Shown here one piece after another: positions 23,362-35,383 of a stretch of 64,000 bases of DNA (its first letter is position 1; every line of letters begins with the position of its first letter). The notes under the pieces were generated by a model. That model made no database searches. It had not been told where the DNA came from and saw nothing but the letters and a program-made list of their open reading frames with translations. Source of the DNA: Symsagittifera roscoffensis (lineage: Eukaryota > Xenacoelomorpha > Acoela > Convolutidae); the NCBI RefSeq assembly GCF_963678635.1, contig NC_087066.1, forward strand, positions 13,562,517 to 13,626,516, read 5' to 3'. The translations under genes were made by a program, and so were the position numbers.

Positions 23362-23619
23362 TTGCAAAATGGTAAGAAGTTAGATGACATAGACAGTTTA
23401 ATAGAAATGTCTCTACGTCTCAATAAGACTACTCCGATATTTCAAACGAAATGGCAAATACCAGGTGAAAAATTGAACAACGGACCAAGCCTTTTCATCG
23501 TAACGCGACGCAAACCAAAAGAAAATATACGTCTTCAGAGTTATTCATGCAGTAAATTTTCAATCTCTAAGATGAAAATAAATCTACTAGGAGCAAAAAA
23601 TCTGATTTTCAAGCAATAA
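23362..23619 (+). pseudogene. TyA-family gag start, array unit 4
   Basis: An 85-residue copy carrying both the SLRLNK and GPSLFIVTRRK blocks, with the same continuation as unit 3. Substitutions relative to units 2 and 3 are few. Confidence 0.45.
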
Positions 23620-24496
23620 ACTATTTGATGCTTTCTAGCCATACAATATAACTATAATAATGACTGATAAAAGATACACAAGTCGTTCCTTTTATCAAAT
23701 CTGCTCTAATTTTCAAAATTTTTGTAAAAAAAAATTTATTGATTAAAAATTGCAAAAATTAGGAAGTAGCAAAATTAATATTATTTTAATTAAAACTATA
23801 AAGAAATCCTTAGTTCTCAAGGACTCGTTAGTAGTATAGATATCGGGGGGGGGGGAGGTGATCCCTAAAGGGATCATTGCGTATAGATCATACATAATGA
23901 TCCCTACGTAAATATTTATACCTAATGATCCCTATGTAAAATATGTATACCTAATGATCCCTATGTATAAATTCTATAGCTACTGATCCGTATGTAAAAT
24001 TATTGATCCCTTATGATCCCAATGTATAATTTTTATACTCATTGATCCTTATGTGAAAATGGTGTTGGTTAAAACGAAATCGTTCTGGCGATATAATATT
24101 TCCTTTCGTCCCCTATAGCTCGGCAAGCAATGTTGTATTCCAATTGAACTAAAATTATTCAATGCGTTTTGCTGTTGAAGGTCTTTGCGAGTTGGTTCTT
24201 TCAATGTTTCTACAAACTCTATGGTCTTGGCGAAAATAGATATGAAATGAAGTGGTTGAGTTATACACACAATCTTGTAAACAAGTGTCGTTTAAAAGCA
24301 CCAAAAACAGTTTGGAGTCAATTCCAATATGAAAGTTCTCAAAGCCACTCCCGATAAAATAGTAACACAAAACCAAAAGTGGATTTAAAGCAGCCCGCCC
24401 TTACCTAATTGTGAACAAACCTGGAAAGTAAGTATAATTTAGTACACTAATTTACAACATCAAATTTTGTATTCTTCTTGAATCAAACACACAACC

Positions 24497-25170
24497 TTAG
24501 AGTTTTTTGTTTGTTTTGCGTCTCTTTGACTGCGGTGCTGATTTTTCAACTGCTTCGCGGTCGAGGTACAATTCATCATCCGAAGGCGAAGAAGTGACTG
24601 CATTTAAATTAACCAAACCATCGCTTTCGATATTGCTCTCAGCAATTTCTGTGACGCGAATTCTACCTGGATCTGGAGCTTCATAGTTTGTGAAAACGTT
24701 TAACAGGTCTCTCAACGATCGGCTTGGTTGAGTAATCATCTCAAGGAAGCTATCTTCCGACCCATAATTTGTATCTTGCGTGAAGATGTCTCCTTGGTTC
24801 GAGTTCTCCTGATCCCAGTCGTTTATCTCATCTTTTTCCTCGAAAAATTTCAGCCAAACATCTATATCTTCATCTTCGTTGTGACTGATGCTATTAGTTT
24901 CACTCACGTTCCTTTCGCTATCATCATTGTCTTCATCATCATCCTGATATCTATCGGTGTTATCTTGAAAGATAGAAGCATTCATTGTTCTAAAATGACC
25001 GTATGGCAATGTGGAGATACCATCGCTGAGGATGTATCGCTTATCATCATAGGCTGAAAGTCTATTTTGTTTGCTCGAACGGTGTTCAGAATATGCCTCT
25101 CGGGATGATGCGAGTATTTTCGGCTCCTAAAAAAATTCCAGAGGCGAGAGTTTTGATGTATTTTTCATGA
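24497..25170 (-). pseudogene. ORF-A copy 4, N-terminal frameshift
   Basis: Open for 170 residues from 25009 to 24497, ending in SKRRKTNKKL. Near 25100 two bases are lost (CTCGGGATGATG against CTCGGAGATGATG in other copies), separating the MKNTSK start from the rest. Confidence 0.55.
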
Positions 25171-26376
25171 GTTGGCAACCGTTGAGTCACCTTAGTGATT
25201 CCTTTGGCAGTTTGCTTACGTGTATTTAAAAAAATGAGGCTCACTAATCATTTTATATCTAACTGTTTTGTAAATTTACACTTGAAATTGAAAAAAAAAA
25301 AAAATGTACGCATCCTTTTCAGAAGATCCCCACCTACCCCCATTTAAAAAAATGTGATAACTATTTAACCTTCCTCGCTGCGACCCACAGAAATACAAAA
25401 AGTCTAAGTCAGTCTCCAAAAATTTTTTTTCAAAATTTTTTTTGATGAGAAAAATTCTCTTTTAAAGTTTTTTTACCAAATTTTTTTTTCAACGAAACTT
25501 TTTTGACAAAAGTTTTTTAAAAATTTTTTTTTTCACATTCTTCTTTTATTTCAATTTATTCAATAAAATTTTTCAAAAAATTTTTTTAGAAATTTTTCGA
25601 AACTTTAATTTTTGAAAAAAAGCGGTCTTTGAACATTTTTGAGCCGGTAATTTTGAAGGAAATGTACTTACTCTCTTTTTGTATACCAAATACTAATAAG
25701 CAATATGTTAAAGATGTATTCATTGTTGTAAAGCACTAAAAATATTCAATTAAGTTCGAAAATTAGTTTGACTAGGCTCTCCGAGATGATGTAAGTCGAA
25801 TACTCAAATGGCAAAAAACCAACAGCGGATTTAGGTAGGAGGGGGTGGGCGGGCGCCCCCTTTTTTTAGGGATTCGACGCCCTGCCGACCAAAATGATCC
25901 CCCTTTATACTTTTTTGGGATATCCACTTTTAGATGACTGGCCTTAAATTTGTCTAAAGTCGTCCTTGGCGCCATTATATTGAAACCATTTTAAAACTAG
26001 TATTTATAAACCAATTATAATCTTTATGAAGTATTACTTACTAACCAATATATGCTCCATAGCTAACATTGACAATTATTTGTAGTACTGAAACAACTTG
26101 TAGTTTCAGACCAGAATATTTTGATTAAATCTTAGATGTTGGTTGTTCTCCTTGGAACAAGTTCCAGAAACCTAACCCGCTAATACCAGTATACACTAGA
26201 TCTTTTGAGACTAGGAGATATAAGAGTAACATAAAGATTGGTGATAGATTGAAAAGTAGATTAAAAACCCGCTAATACCAGTATACACTAGATCTTTTGA
26301 GACTAGGAGATATAAGAGTAACATAAGGATTGGTGATAGATTAAAAAGATTAGATGACATAGACCGTTAAATAGAA

Positions 26377-26589
26377 ATGTCTCTACGTCTCAATAAGACT
26401 ACTCCGGTATTTCAAACAAAATGGCAAATACCAGGTGAAAAAATAAACAACAGACCAAGCCTTTTTACCGTAACGCAACGCAAACCAAAAAAAAATACAC
26501 GTCTTCAGAGTTATTCATGCAGTAGGTTTTCCATCTCTAAGTTGAAAATAAATCTTCTAGGGGCAAAAAATCTAATTTTCAAGCAATAA
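26377..26589 (+). pseudogene. TyA-family gag start, array unit 5
   Basis: A 70-residue copy with several substitutions (for example GPSLFIV changed to RPSLFTV). The duplicated counterpart in unit 6 lies at about 27815-28026 and shares these changes except for a one-codon length difference in its A-run. Confidence 0.45.
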
Positions 26590-27040
26590 ACTTCTTGATG
26601 CTTTCTAGCCATACAATATAATTATAATAACGACTGATAAAAGATACACAAGTCGTTTTTTCATCAAATCTGCACTAGTTTTCAAAATTGAACTAAAATT
26701 ATTCAATGCGTTTTGCTGTTGAAGGTCTTTGCGAGTTGGTTCTTTCAATGTTTCTACAAACTCTATGGTCTTGGCGAAAATAGATATGAAATGAAGTGGT
26801 TGAGTTATACACACAATCTTGTAAACAAGTGTCGTTTAAAAGCACCAAAAACAGTTTGGAGTCAATTCCAATATGAAAGTTCTCAAAGCCACTCCCGATA
26901 AAATAGTAACACAAAACCAAAAGTGGATTTAAAGCAGCCCGCCCTTACCTAATTGTGAACAAACCTGGAAAGTAAGTATAATTTAGTACACTAATTTACA
27001 ACATCAAATTTTGTATTCTTCTTGAATCAAACACACAACC

Positions 27041-27594
27041 TTAGAGTTTTTTGTTTGTTTTGCGTCTCTTTGACTGCGGTGCTGATTTTTCAACTGCTTC
27101 GCGGTCGAGGTACAATTCATCATCCGAAGGCGAAGAAGTGACTGCATTTAAATTAACCAAACCATCGCTTTCGATATTGCTCTCAGCAATTTCTGTGACG
27201 CGAATTCTACCTGGACCTGGAGCTTCATAGTTTGTGAAAACGTTTAACAGGTCTCTCAACGATCGGCTCGGTTGAGTAATCATCTCAAGGAAGCTATCTT
27301 CCGACCCATAATTTGTATCTTGCGTGAAGATGTCTCCTTGGTTCGAGTTCTCCTGATCCCAGTCGTTTATCTCATCTTTTTCCTCGAAAAATTTCAGCCA
27401 AACATCTATATCTTCATCTTCGTTGTGACTGGTGCTATTAGTTTCACTCACGTTCCTTTCGCTATCATCATTGTCTTCATCATCATCCTGATATCTATCG
27501 GTGTTATCTTGAAAGATAGAAGCATTCATTGTTCTAAAATGACCGTATGGCAATGTGGAGATACCATCGCTGAGGATGTATCGCTTATCATCAC
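27041..27594 (-). pseudogene. ORF-A copy 5, truncated by the nested duplication
   Basis: The 170-residue open part differs from copy 4 at only a couple of positions (for example EAPGPG for EAPDPG). The N-terminal end is replaced at 27594 by LTR-derived sequence. The closeness to copy 4 shows a recent duplication or conversion. Confidence 0.6.
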
Positions 27595-28897
27595 AAGTTC
27601 CAGAAACCTAACCCGCTAATACCAGTATACACTAGATCTTTTGAGACTAGGAGATATAAGAGTAACATAAAGATTGGTGATAGATTGAAAAGTAGATTAA
27701 AAACCCGCTAATACCAGTATACACTAGATCTTTTGAGACTAGGAGATATAAGAGTAACATAAGGATTGGTGATAGATTAAAAAGATTAGATGACATAGAC
27801 CGTTAAATAGAAATGTCTCTACGTCTCAATAAGACTACTCCGGTATTTCAAACAAAATGGCAAATACCAGGTGAAAAAATAAACAACAGACCAAGCCTTT
27901 TTACCGTAACGCAACGCAAACCAAAAAAAATACACGTCTTCAGAGTTATTCATGCAGTAGGTTTTCCATCTCTAAGTTGAAAATAAATCTTCTAGGGGCA
28001 AAAAATCTAATTTTCAAGCAATAAACTTCTTGATGCTTTCTAGCCATACAATATAATTATAATAACGACTGATAAAAGATACACAAGTCGTTTTTTCATC
28101 AAATCTGCACTAGTTTTCAAAATTTTTGTAAAACGAAAATTTGTTGAGTAAAAAATACAAAAATTAGGAAGTAGCAAAATTAATATTAGTTTAATTAAAA
28201 CTATGAAGAGTTCCTTAGTTCTCAAGGACTCATTAGTAGTATGGACATCGGGGGGGGGGGGGTGATCCCGAAAGGGATAATTGGGTATAGATTATACATA
28301 ATGATCCCTACGTAAATAATTATACCTAATGATCCCTATGTAAAATGTTTATACCTAATGATCCCTCTGTAGAAATTTTATAGCTGCTGATCCGTATGTA
28401 AAATTAATGATTCCTGATGATCCCAATGTATAATTTTTATACTCAATGATCCTTATGTGAAAGTTGTGTTGGTTAAAACGAAACTTTTCTGGCGACATAT
28501 TGTTTCCTTTTGCCCCCATAGCTCGGCAAGCAATGTTGTATTCCATTTAAACTAAAATTATTCAATGCGTTTTGCTGTTGAAGGTCTTTGCGAATTGGTT
28601 CTTTCATTGTTTCTACAAACTCTATTGTCTTATTGAAAATAGATATTAAATGAAGTGATTGAATTATACACACAATCTTCTAAACAAGTGCCGTTTAAAG
28701 GCGCCAAAAACAGTTTGGAGTCAATTCCAATATGAAAATTCTCAAAACCACTCCCGATAAAGTAGTAACACAAAGCCAAAAGTGGATTTAAAGCAGCCCG
28801 CCCTTACCTAATTGTGAACAGACAGTGAAAGTATAATTTAGTACACTAGTTTACAACATCAAAATTTGTATTCAACTTGAATCAAACACACAACCCT

Positions 28898-30746
28898 TGT
28901 AACATTTGCCCAAATACTACACAGTGACGGAGCGTAGAAAAAGTACCTATTAACGACTGGCAGGCGTCAGTTACCTTAATCCTAGTCGTTTTTCACCGTC
29001 TCAACCTTGGTAGTTGCTTTTCTGGTCTGTTTAGGGCTGCGCAAAAAGTTACTATTCTTAGGCCATCAGACAAACTACTTTTGATCAGCTTTTGTTTACA
29101 TGCGAACACAACCACATAATTGGGTCTTATATCCTCAGAATAAGTGATTGCTATTAAAAACACGGCTGGAATACCCTATTTCAATATGTTTTTGGTGACA
29201 GTTCTATATTAATTCCATTGGAGATGGATTGACCCTTTCTTCTTCCTAGCTACTCATGTTCTAAAATATCAAATAATACCGGTATCAATTCAAATGGCTA
29301 TGGCATCAGAGTAGCTAAAAATTTAATTTACTATAGTTTTTCACCATATATCAGTCTCTGGGAGGCCGAGCCTCCGCTTCCGTGTTTTCCTTGTATTAAC
29401 GTCGTTATTACTCTCAATTCGTGGCACGGGAGGGCACTGCTCAATATTCCTTCCCCACTGAAGCCTCCCTTCTCACTATTTTCTTCTGCTAAGGGTCTTA
29501 TCGTGAGTGATCGTCACGATAAGAGGCTTCGTGTTTTTTTATAGTTCTCGTGCAACTGTTTTTCATTATATTTGCTGTTGTTCTGACTTTTTCACCTTTT
29601 TCAGTCAAAATAACCGTTTTTTGTATTTCTGAGAAATATTCGTTCGACAATCGAAATTTTGAAAAATAAAAATTTCTAGAATATTTCTACCCTCCTTTGC
29701 AGCACTTTTTCGTCGTTAAGGCCTTTAATCGTTTTTTCGTGTTTCGCCGGAAGGTTGCGCTGTGCCAGTCTGGCAGAATGGCACATACTCCCCGGACAGT
29801 CCCCATCAATGTCCCTATTGATCGCATAACACCGGATTATCGCCAAGTAGTGTTCCAGTTTTCTATAATCAACCTTACAAATCGCATTAGAAAATGAAAT
29901 TTATCTACTCCACCTCAACTCACTACGTGTCACAAATGGCATCATATTACATCCTACTGCTTTTCAATATTTTCACAAAATTTGCACAATGAGGAGTGTC
30001 CTAGATAAAATTTCTTTTCTGACTACTTACGTCATCTTGCCATAAAACTTCTTTTCGCTCTTGCTGATTAAAAGTTGGGACGTGGTACGGCCACGCACCC
30101 GTTAAAATTAACTTAATGTTACTCACCAAGTATAATCAGTTATTTATGCGGTCCTCTTCGATATTAAAACTAAAAAACTCTGTGGCTAGGAAAGTTATTG
30201 AGGTAATCACCCTCTCCAAGCGAGCTAACCCAAACTCACCATGTCGCCACACAGTGAATACGTGTCTTACACAGGTTAAAAACTTCAGTCGTGTTTAAAT
30301 AGGTAAGTATACTCACCTATGCTCTCCATATGTATATATATAAAAAAAACCAACTAAAAAAATTTTCAACAATTGCAACAATTGCAACAATTTTCAAAGT
30401 TTGTTCTGACCAAACTAGATCAAAACAAAAAGTTTAACAGTTTCAATAATCAAACTTGGTTGATTAGTTTAAATTTTAGCACACAAAGACAATCAAGTTT
30501 TTCTCTTTCTCTCTCCATCTCTTGTTTACGTCTTCATCACTCCATTGCCTCTTGTTCCTGTTCTTCGTTTCCACTGTCTTCTAGGACTTTCTCCAACATG
30601 TCCATGGAGTTGCGGGCCGTCCCCTAACTCTCCTGCTCTAACAGCCTCGGTTTACAACAAGGTAGCAAGTCAACATTCACCTTTTGTTCCCGGTTCCTGC
30701 AAAAGCTGTTGTGAAGACACAGGCTCACATTCCGTTCTAGGTCAGC
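28898..30746. other. No gene recognised; flank of the coding island with hairpins
   Basis: Sequence changes character at 28898, becoming less AT-rich and non-repetitive. Short ORFs on the plus strand (29697-29897, 30116-30298, 30373-30817) have no recognisable content. Directly after the stop at 30747 the minus-strand frame reopens for about 45 codons, which may be a remnant tail of the unknown gene. Palindromes occur at 29362-29376 (GGAGGC-CGA-GCCTCC) and 29460-29530. Confidence 0.4.
29460..29530. other. Two-level hairpin
   Basis: Inner arms CTTATCGTGA (29497-29506) and TCACGATAAG (29514-29523) pair perfectly around a 7-base loop. Outer arms GAAGCCT (29460-29466) and AGGCTTC (29524-29530) also pair. 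The fold is possible on either strand. No known structured RNA family was recognised. Confidence 0.4.
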
Positions 30747-32015
30747 TCATAAGACCTCCCTCTTTTCAGTTTCAGTCACACAAGACGCTCCAGCCACTCG
30801 CTTCACCGCCGTGGTAACAGCGTATCTGTGCGTTAAGAATGCTCTTTTATAGGCTCCTGGTCCTATGTCTAGCTGGAAGGATTGATAGGCTTCCGTGTTC
30901 CTAGACATATGACGCTTCGCGCGTTCATACATCCATGATGTCATCACTGCACGGAACCAACGCATCAACTTTTGCCTTGACCATATTCTTTCAATTGCTT
31001 TGGGCATTCTCAGAACCTTGCAGGTGGTTCTGAAAAGATCTAGGTTGCGGTTCATCTTTACGTTGCTTAGCTGCTCAGGTGTCGGCACGGCCGTCTCCTG
31101 CTCACTTGTGCCCGAGTTGGCCTCCAACCATCTCACCGCCAGCATGGCACTAACCACCACGATTGACACTTGTTGATTTTGATCGGGCAACCCCGTGGAG
31201 TACAACTCCTCCACGTCCCACACTAACACCAGATTCCCGCGTTTGGAGTACCATAACGTCTGCGCTAGGCAGTGACAAGGATACTCCCCATGGGTCATCA
31301 GTATGTTCCTTCGGGTCCGATACCCTGAGGCTCCCAGCAACGGTTCCACTTCCATCATTATTCTATGCACATCGTCCTTTTTTTCTATGGTGGGTAACGC
31401 TCCACTCGCTTTCTGCTTCTGGAATTCACTCACGTTACCCTTGTTCAATCTCATGAACTCTTCGCCCACTACGTCCTGCAACTCGCCTTCAGATCTCTTC
31501 GGGACGGCCCGAATGATCTTCGCCAATAAATCATACGAGCTTTCCGACATTCTGGCCAACCTCACGCACTTTGGAACAGAGAAGAGTTGGTCGACCAACA
31601 CCTGCTGTGTCCTCGCATCCATCACCACCATGTGCGTAGGGTATCTACTATTGCAATATGGTGCAGAGCTCGAACCCACCAGATATTTCGAGCCAGTAGG
31701 TCTATGATAGGCCTCACTATCCTTCAAGTTCATTTCATTTTCCAGAGCTTCTCGCCAGCCTCCAATCTTTTGCTCTGTCTGTAGTGCTCCAGGGAATACT
31801 TCCACACTGAGGGACGTCACTAGCCCATGGGCACGCTCTAGGCGTTCCAGTGATTCTATCGAGCTCGTCATGCTGCAAAATCCCAAGGCAGTGATCAAAT
31901 TTACTTCCGTTACACCATGACAGTCCGCAATCAACTCCATTCCACTCTTATCCGACATGCTCAACCTCCCATACAGTTGTCCCAATTGGCCATGCTGCTC
32001 GCTCAGCGTAATCAA
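30747..32015 (-). pseudogene. Unknown gene, part 7: 422 open codons, C-terminal
   Basis: Continues in the same frame after TGA 32016-32018. Includes GMELIADCHGVTEVNLITAL, HMVVMDARTQQVLVDQLFSV, and RGNLVLVWDVEELYST, then a basic C-terminal region (SRQKLMRWFRAVMTSWMYERA). Stop TGA 30747-30749. No domain was recognised. Only CGA or TGG to TGA type changes are needed to explain the stop before it. Confidence 0.5.
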
Positions 32016-32018
32016 TCA

Positions 32019-33323
32019 ATGTTCCGAGTTGCACACATGTCCGTCCGTTCCACTACTGTGAGCTAGACAGGTTCCCTGTCTCAGCCAGTCACTCGATGGA
32101 CTTCCTTCGGATGGTTCCGTGGATGGGTTGTTCTTCTGCTTCGTTACTCTCATGACCAGCAGATGGTGTATCATGGCCAGATTGTGTAAACTCGCGTTAT
32201 CATCCAAGTCCAACTTAATATCTGCCGTCATATCCCAGTTAAACCGGCGTTTGGATTGGGACACCAAGAAGGCTTCATGAGTTCCCACATGGTTACTAAG
32301 CTGGTTTTCAAAACTCACTTGCCCCTTCAGCTCGGAAAACGAGGGTTCGACCACTCGTTCTTCCAAAACAATTCCCAGCTTAGGTTGTTCCATCATCAAC
32401 ATGCCAATTTCCTTGACTCGCTCAACCCAGAAATCAAGTACCATAACTTGCTCGTAGTCAAAGTACGCTTCCCTGGCTTCCTCATTCACAAAGGGATTAT
32501 ATGCCATTCCTGGTGTACCAGACACATATTGGAACGACTTCAACTTCCCCAGTGTTGCATAGTCTTTCTGTCCCCTAACTGCTTCAATTAACTCCCGGCT
32601 CACTTTCAACTCTTTGTTGGAATACCTTCTCACTTCTTGCAACCTGCGGTAGCTCTCCATGTCGTTCGACTCCTTGTTTGGTATGGCCAGCGCCATGTCC
32701 TGATATAGCTCCAGGAGTGCCCTCAGGAAGTTTCGTTTACAGTCAACTCCCCCTTGCCGAATGCTTTTTATGCATTCTCTCAACACAGGAGTGGGGATAC
32801 GATCCACCACGAACCTTACGAAGCAAAAGGCATCCTTACGCTTAGCCCAGGCTATCGCAGAATCGTCTCTAGAAATCAACATTCGCCGTGCTTCCATCAA
32901 TTCCAGTTCCTGTTCCTTTGATTTCGAGTCGTTGTTGGCTTCATATTCCGCCTTCTTGATTCCCATCAAACACCAGTCCAATTGTACTTGCAAGTCAGTT
33001 CTTGTACACGCATAAGCCAGGTATACTGCCACTGTCGCCGGCGCATGCATAGTCTCGTCAAAGTATCTTTGGAGGGCCGCCCTCCAAGAGATCTCTAGCA
33101 GTTTTTCCAGCCCGATTTCGTTTGCCTCCGAGGACATCACCGTGTTGTGTTCTTTCCTATTTAAGTTGGAGTTCTCCGTCAGCTCCTTCAGATACTCCTG
33201 CATGGCTTGCTTCTCGTTCCAAGCCATCAGGTGCCCTCTCGCGGAACTCCTCTCCTTCAGCATCTCCACATAACCACCTGCCGGATCTCCCACGTGGACC
33301 GAGTCTGGCACAGTGATCCGACT
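32019..33323 (-). pseudogene. Unknown gene, part 6: 431 open codons
   Basis: Same frame as part 5, with no ATG near its beginning, so it depends on upstream translation. Mostly helical and charged: NEIGLEKLLEISWRAALQRY, AVYLAYACTRTDLQVQLDWC and RMLISRDDSAIAWAKRKDAF. The C-terminal part has HNLAMIHHLLVMRVTKQKN then a Ser/Pro-rich segment. It ends at TGA 32016-32018. No domain was recognised. Confidence 0.5.
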
Positions 33324-34985
33324 TTACTCGACCACGTCGAGTTGTTCCTCCAGCTTCATCCGGGCCATGTTGGTTCGCGAGGGCTTGTAATCATCAAGTC
33401 CTCCAGATCCACACTGACTGATGACCTCCATTTCTAGCTTAGTATCCGCCAGAGTCCGTGCATTTTTCTTCGATTTCGTGGCCGTAGTGTTCAAACCTGC
33501 CAATAGCATAGGGGGTATCAGGTTCTCTTTTTCTCCACCGGCCAGCGTCGCACCATCTCCTTGCCCACTTTCGCCTGAACGAGCTACTCTCCCCAACGAG
33601 GCCACCACTATGCTGGCTTTTGACTTCACCACTTTCTGGTTCACGGTTCGGCTTCCTGTCTTTCCTTTCAACCGCTTCAGCCCTTTTTTGGCTCGTCTGA
33701 CGGGTAAATTTCTCGTGATCTGCTGATCATCGGCACTGTCCTCTGTAACTGACTCGGTCAGAACATCAGACTCTACGGAGTTCATTATTTTCTCTAGAAC
33801 CTCGCGCATGATGGGTTGGTTTAATGCCACCTTCATTACGGACTGCGTCCCGTATCTACGTATCACGTCCCATGTCCTCTCCATGAAGGTCACTCGGTTC
33901 CAGGTTACTCCTGTTTTACGTTCATGTTCGCTCTGGTATCTCTCCCATTCCTCTTCCGGTAGCGTGCTCAGGAAGGATACCCTCATAGTCTCCTCAATCT
34001 TCCTCCTCCTTGGTGACTCATGGAGTAGTTTCTGTAGGTCCCTACTCCGGTAGTCCATTGTCAGGCTTATTGGGTCCACTGGGGATAAGCTAGCCGGCGC
34101 CTCCATCGTAGGGGACATGATAGACGATGGTGTCATCAGCAATAGATTCCCATCGAACTCCCCGTCGTCGTCTTCACTAAAGTGGTATTCCAGCAAGTCT
34201 CTCTCCAACGCTCCTAGGTCCACTCCACACGACTTCTCTCCCTTTCCCTCCATGTGATCATCGTCTTGATCCATCAGCTCGTCGTCATTCGTATCAGGTT
34301 TTGGCTTAGGTCCCGAAGGGCCTTGTCGCATATCCATGCCCGAGTCCGGCCGCGCCGGTACGGTCAGGTCCCCTGCGTTATAAAACAACTCGTCATCCAC
34401 TAGGAATTCTAACGACTCCTCATCATGTGGCGCCAGATCATCCACCGTTATGTACGTGCTTCCTCTGCACTCTTTTGCCACTTCCAGGATTACCACTTTC
34501 ACCTCTTCTAGCCACTTCAATCTTGACAGATCATCTGCAGGTGCATACACAACATTCCACACCTCAGCCGAGACCTCTGGTCTCCTGGAAGGTGATGCCT
34601 TGATTTTCTTTCGGATCCAAGCATTGGGAAATGTGAAGTCGAACGTATGCATGGCCGCAGCGTTCCAGCTGATGAAGCGCGGCTCCATCCCTCCACTCCA
34701 TTTCAGCATTCTTTCTTCTGCATCACGAGTCGCTCCGATGCGAGGGGCAATGGCAGGAGATGTGACTCCCAACAACATCCTCCTTATCGGTGGGTATCGA
34801 GGCCATTGGCCTGGCACGGCCTGGACCCGGAAAGCCACGCTTGCTGGTTCTCGTTCACGTGTGCATAGGCCTCTGGCCAAAGTGGGACCCGTATCGCCTC
34901 TCCTGAATCCTTCACCACTGCTCTCAGATTCCAAAGCTTCGGATTGAACTGGACATGGGAAAGGTCCTCGCGGACCATTAGGCAA
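33324..34985 (-). pseudogene. Unknown gene, part 5: 553 open codons with acidic and basic tracts
   Basis: The reliable part begins near 34830 with QWPRYPPIRRMLLGV. It then has a globular-looking region (MLKWSGGMEPRFISWNAAAM), an acidic linker (NDDELMDQDDDHMEG and FSEDDDGEFDG), a helical charged region (LPEEEWERYQSEHERKTG) and a basic tract (RRAKKGLKRLKGKTGSR). The frame ends at TAA 33324-33326 and simply continues as part 6. No enzyme motif was found. A mosaic of acidic and basic tracts could suit nucleic-acid or nuclear binding; that is inference. Confidence 0.5.
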
Positions 34986-35383
34986 TTGAAATGATTGTTA
35001 AAGTCCATCAGCACCCAACCCGGCTCTGCTAATCTTCCGAATAACCTATCGTCGCTGGCTAACCCTCTCAGCTCATTCTGTTCCACCCAATTCAGCACGG
35101 AACAATCCACAACCGAGACTAGGTTAACATATAACACCGAGTTCCTGTATGCCTTTACTTGTACGTCCGGGAAAACAAATGACATCATGGGTCCATCCAC
35201 CACTGTGACGAACTCCCGTAATCCATGAATTAGAGCCAGCGGATCGATCCGCATCATAACAGCCAGATCTGTCAGCAAGGGCATGCCACAATACTGTTTA
35301 CATTCACCCGCATCGGTCGCCATCTTATCTTCTCCTGTGATACTCCTGTTCTGTTGCAGGAGATACTGGAGCAAGAGCATCCT
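34784..35383 (-). pseudogene. Unknown gene, part 4
   Basis: In the same frame as the end of part 3. It contains DPLALIHGLREFVTVVDGPM, NWVEQNELRGLASDDRLFG and GWVLMDFNNHFNCLMV, a folded-looking mix of hydrophobic strands and charged loops. Near 34830 the coding content passes to the frame of part 5; the overlap 34784-34985 is a frameshift zone rather than two genes. Confidence 0.45.

Larger units (their letters stand above)
22738..25675. repeat. Array unit 4
   Basis: Carries the complete block order and a long A/T-homopolymer-rich spacer (25420-25620). The plus-strand LTR-like segment is shortened near 23345. The ORF-A copy (24497-25009) is open over its C-terminal 170 residues and shifted upstream. 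The segment 24150-25060 is almost identical to 26695-27594. Confidence 0.8.
14951..28897. repeat. Tandem array of chimeric units (five-plus copies)
   Basis: Six recognisable repeats of the same block order. The order is: a lead block (ACCAAATACTAATAAGCAAT), a hAT-like GC-rich terminus (CAGCGGATTTAGGTGGGAG), TyA LTR plus gag start in plus orientation, a GATCCC 27-bp minisatellite, a conserved 190-bp block, and minus-strand ORF-A. Units start near 14951, 17260, 19884, 22738, 25676 and 27596, giving lengths of about 2.31, 2.62, 2.85 and 2.94 kb for the first four. The array stops abruptly at 28897, just after the position where ORF-A would begin its 3' flank. Confidence 0.85.
25676..28897. repeat. 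Array units 5 and 6, formed by a nested 1.44-kb duplication
   Basis: The block starting CAAGTTCCAGAAACCTAACCCGCTAATACC occurs at 26157 and again at 27596. Between them unit 5 carries an ORF-A copy cut off at 27594 by the duplication joint. Unit 6 (27596-28897) repeats the LTR remnant, gag start, poly-G run and minisatellite but ends before ORF-A. Each also contains a local tandem duplication of about 94 bp (26167-26345 and 27605-27785). Confidence 0.8.

Noticed and set aside
24728-25057. Plus-strand hydrophobic ORF that looks like a membrane protein (also 27272-27619)
   Set aside because: It is the exact antisense of the acidic tract of ORF-A; GAT/GAA runs read backwards give Ile/Phe/Val-rich peptides.
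30301-30310. AGGTAAGTAT, the complement of ATACTTACCT, as in the 5' end of U1 snRNA
   Set aside because: The minus-strand continuation (ATTTAAACACGACTG) does not match U1 stem-loop I or its Sm site. It is better read as a splice-donor-like palindrome or chance.
33311-33326. Three adjacent ORFs considered as an operon-like gene set
   Set aside because: They share one frame, are separated only by single stop codons and lack start codons, so one broken frame is the simpler explanation.
30545-34947. Plus-strand ORFs of 80-165 codons across the coding island
   Set aside because: They lie antisense to longer, better minus-strand frames in the GC-richer region, where shadow ORFs are expected.
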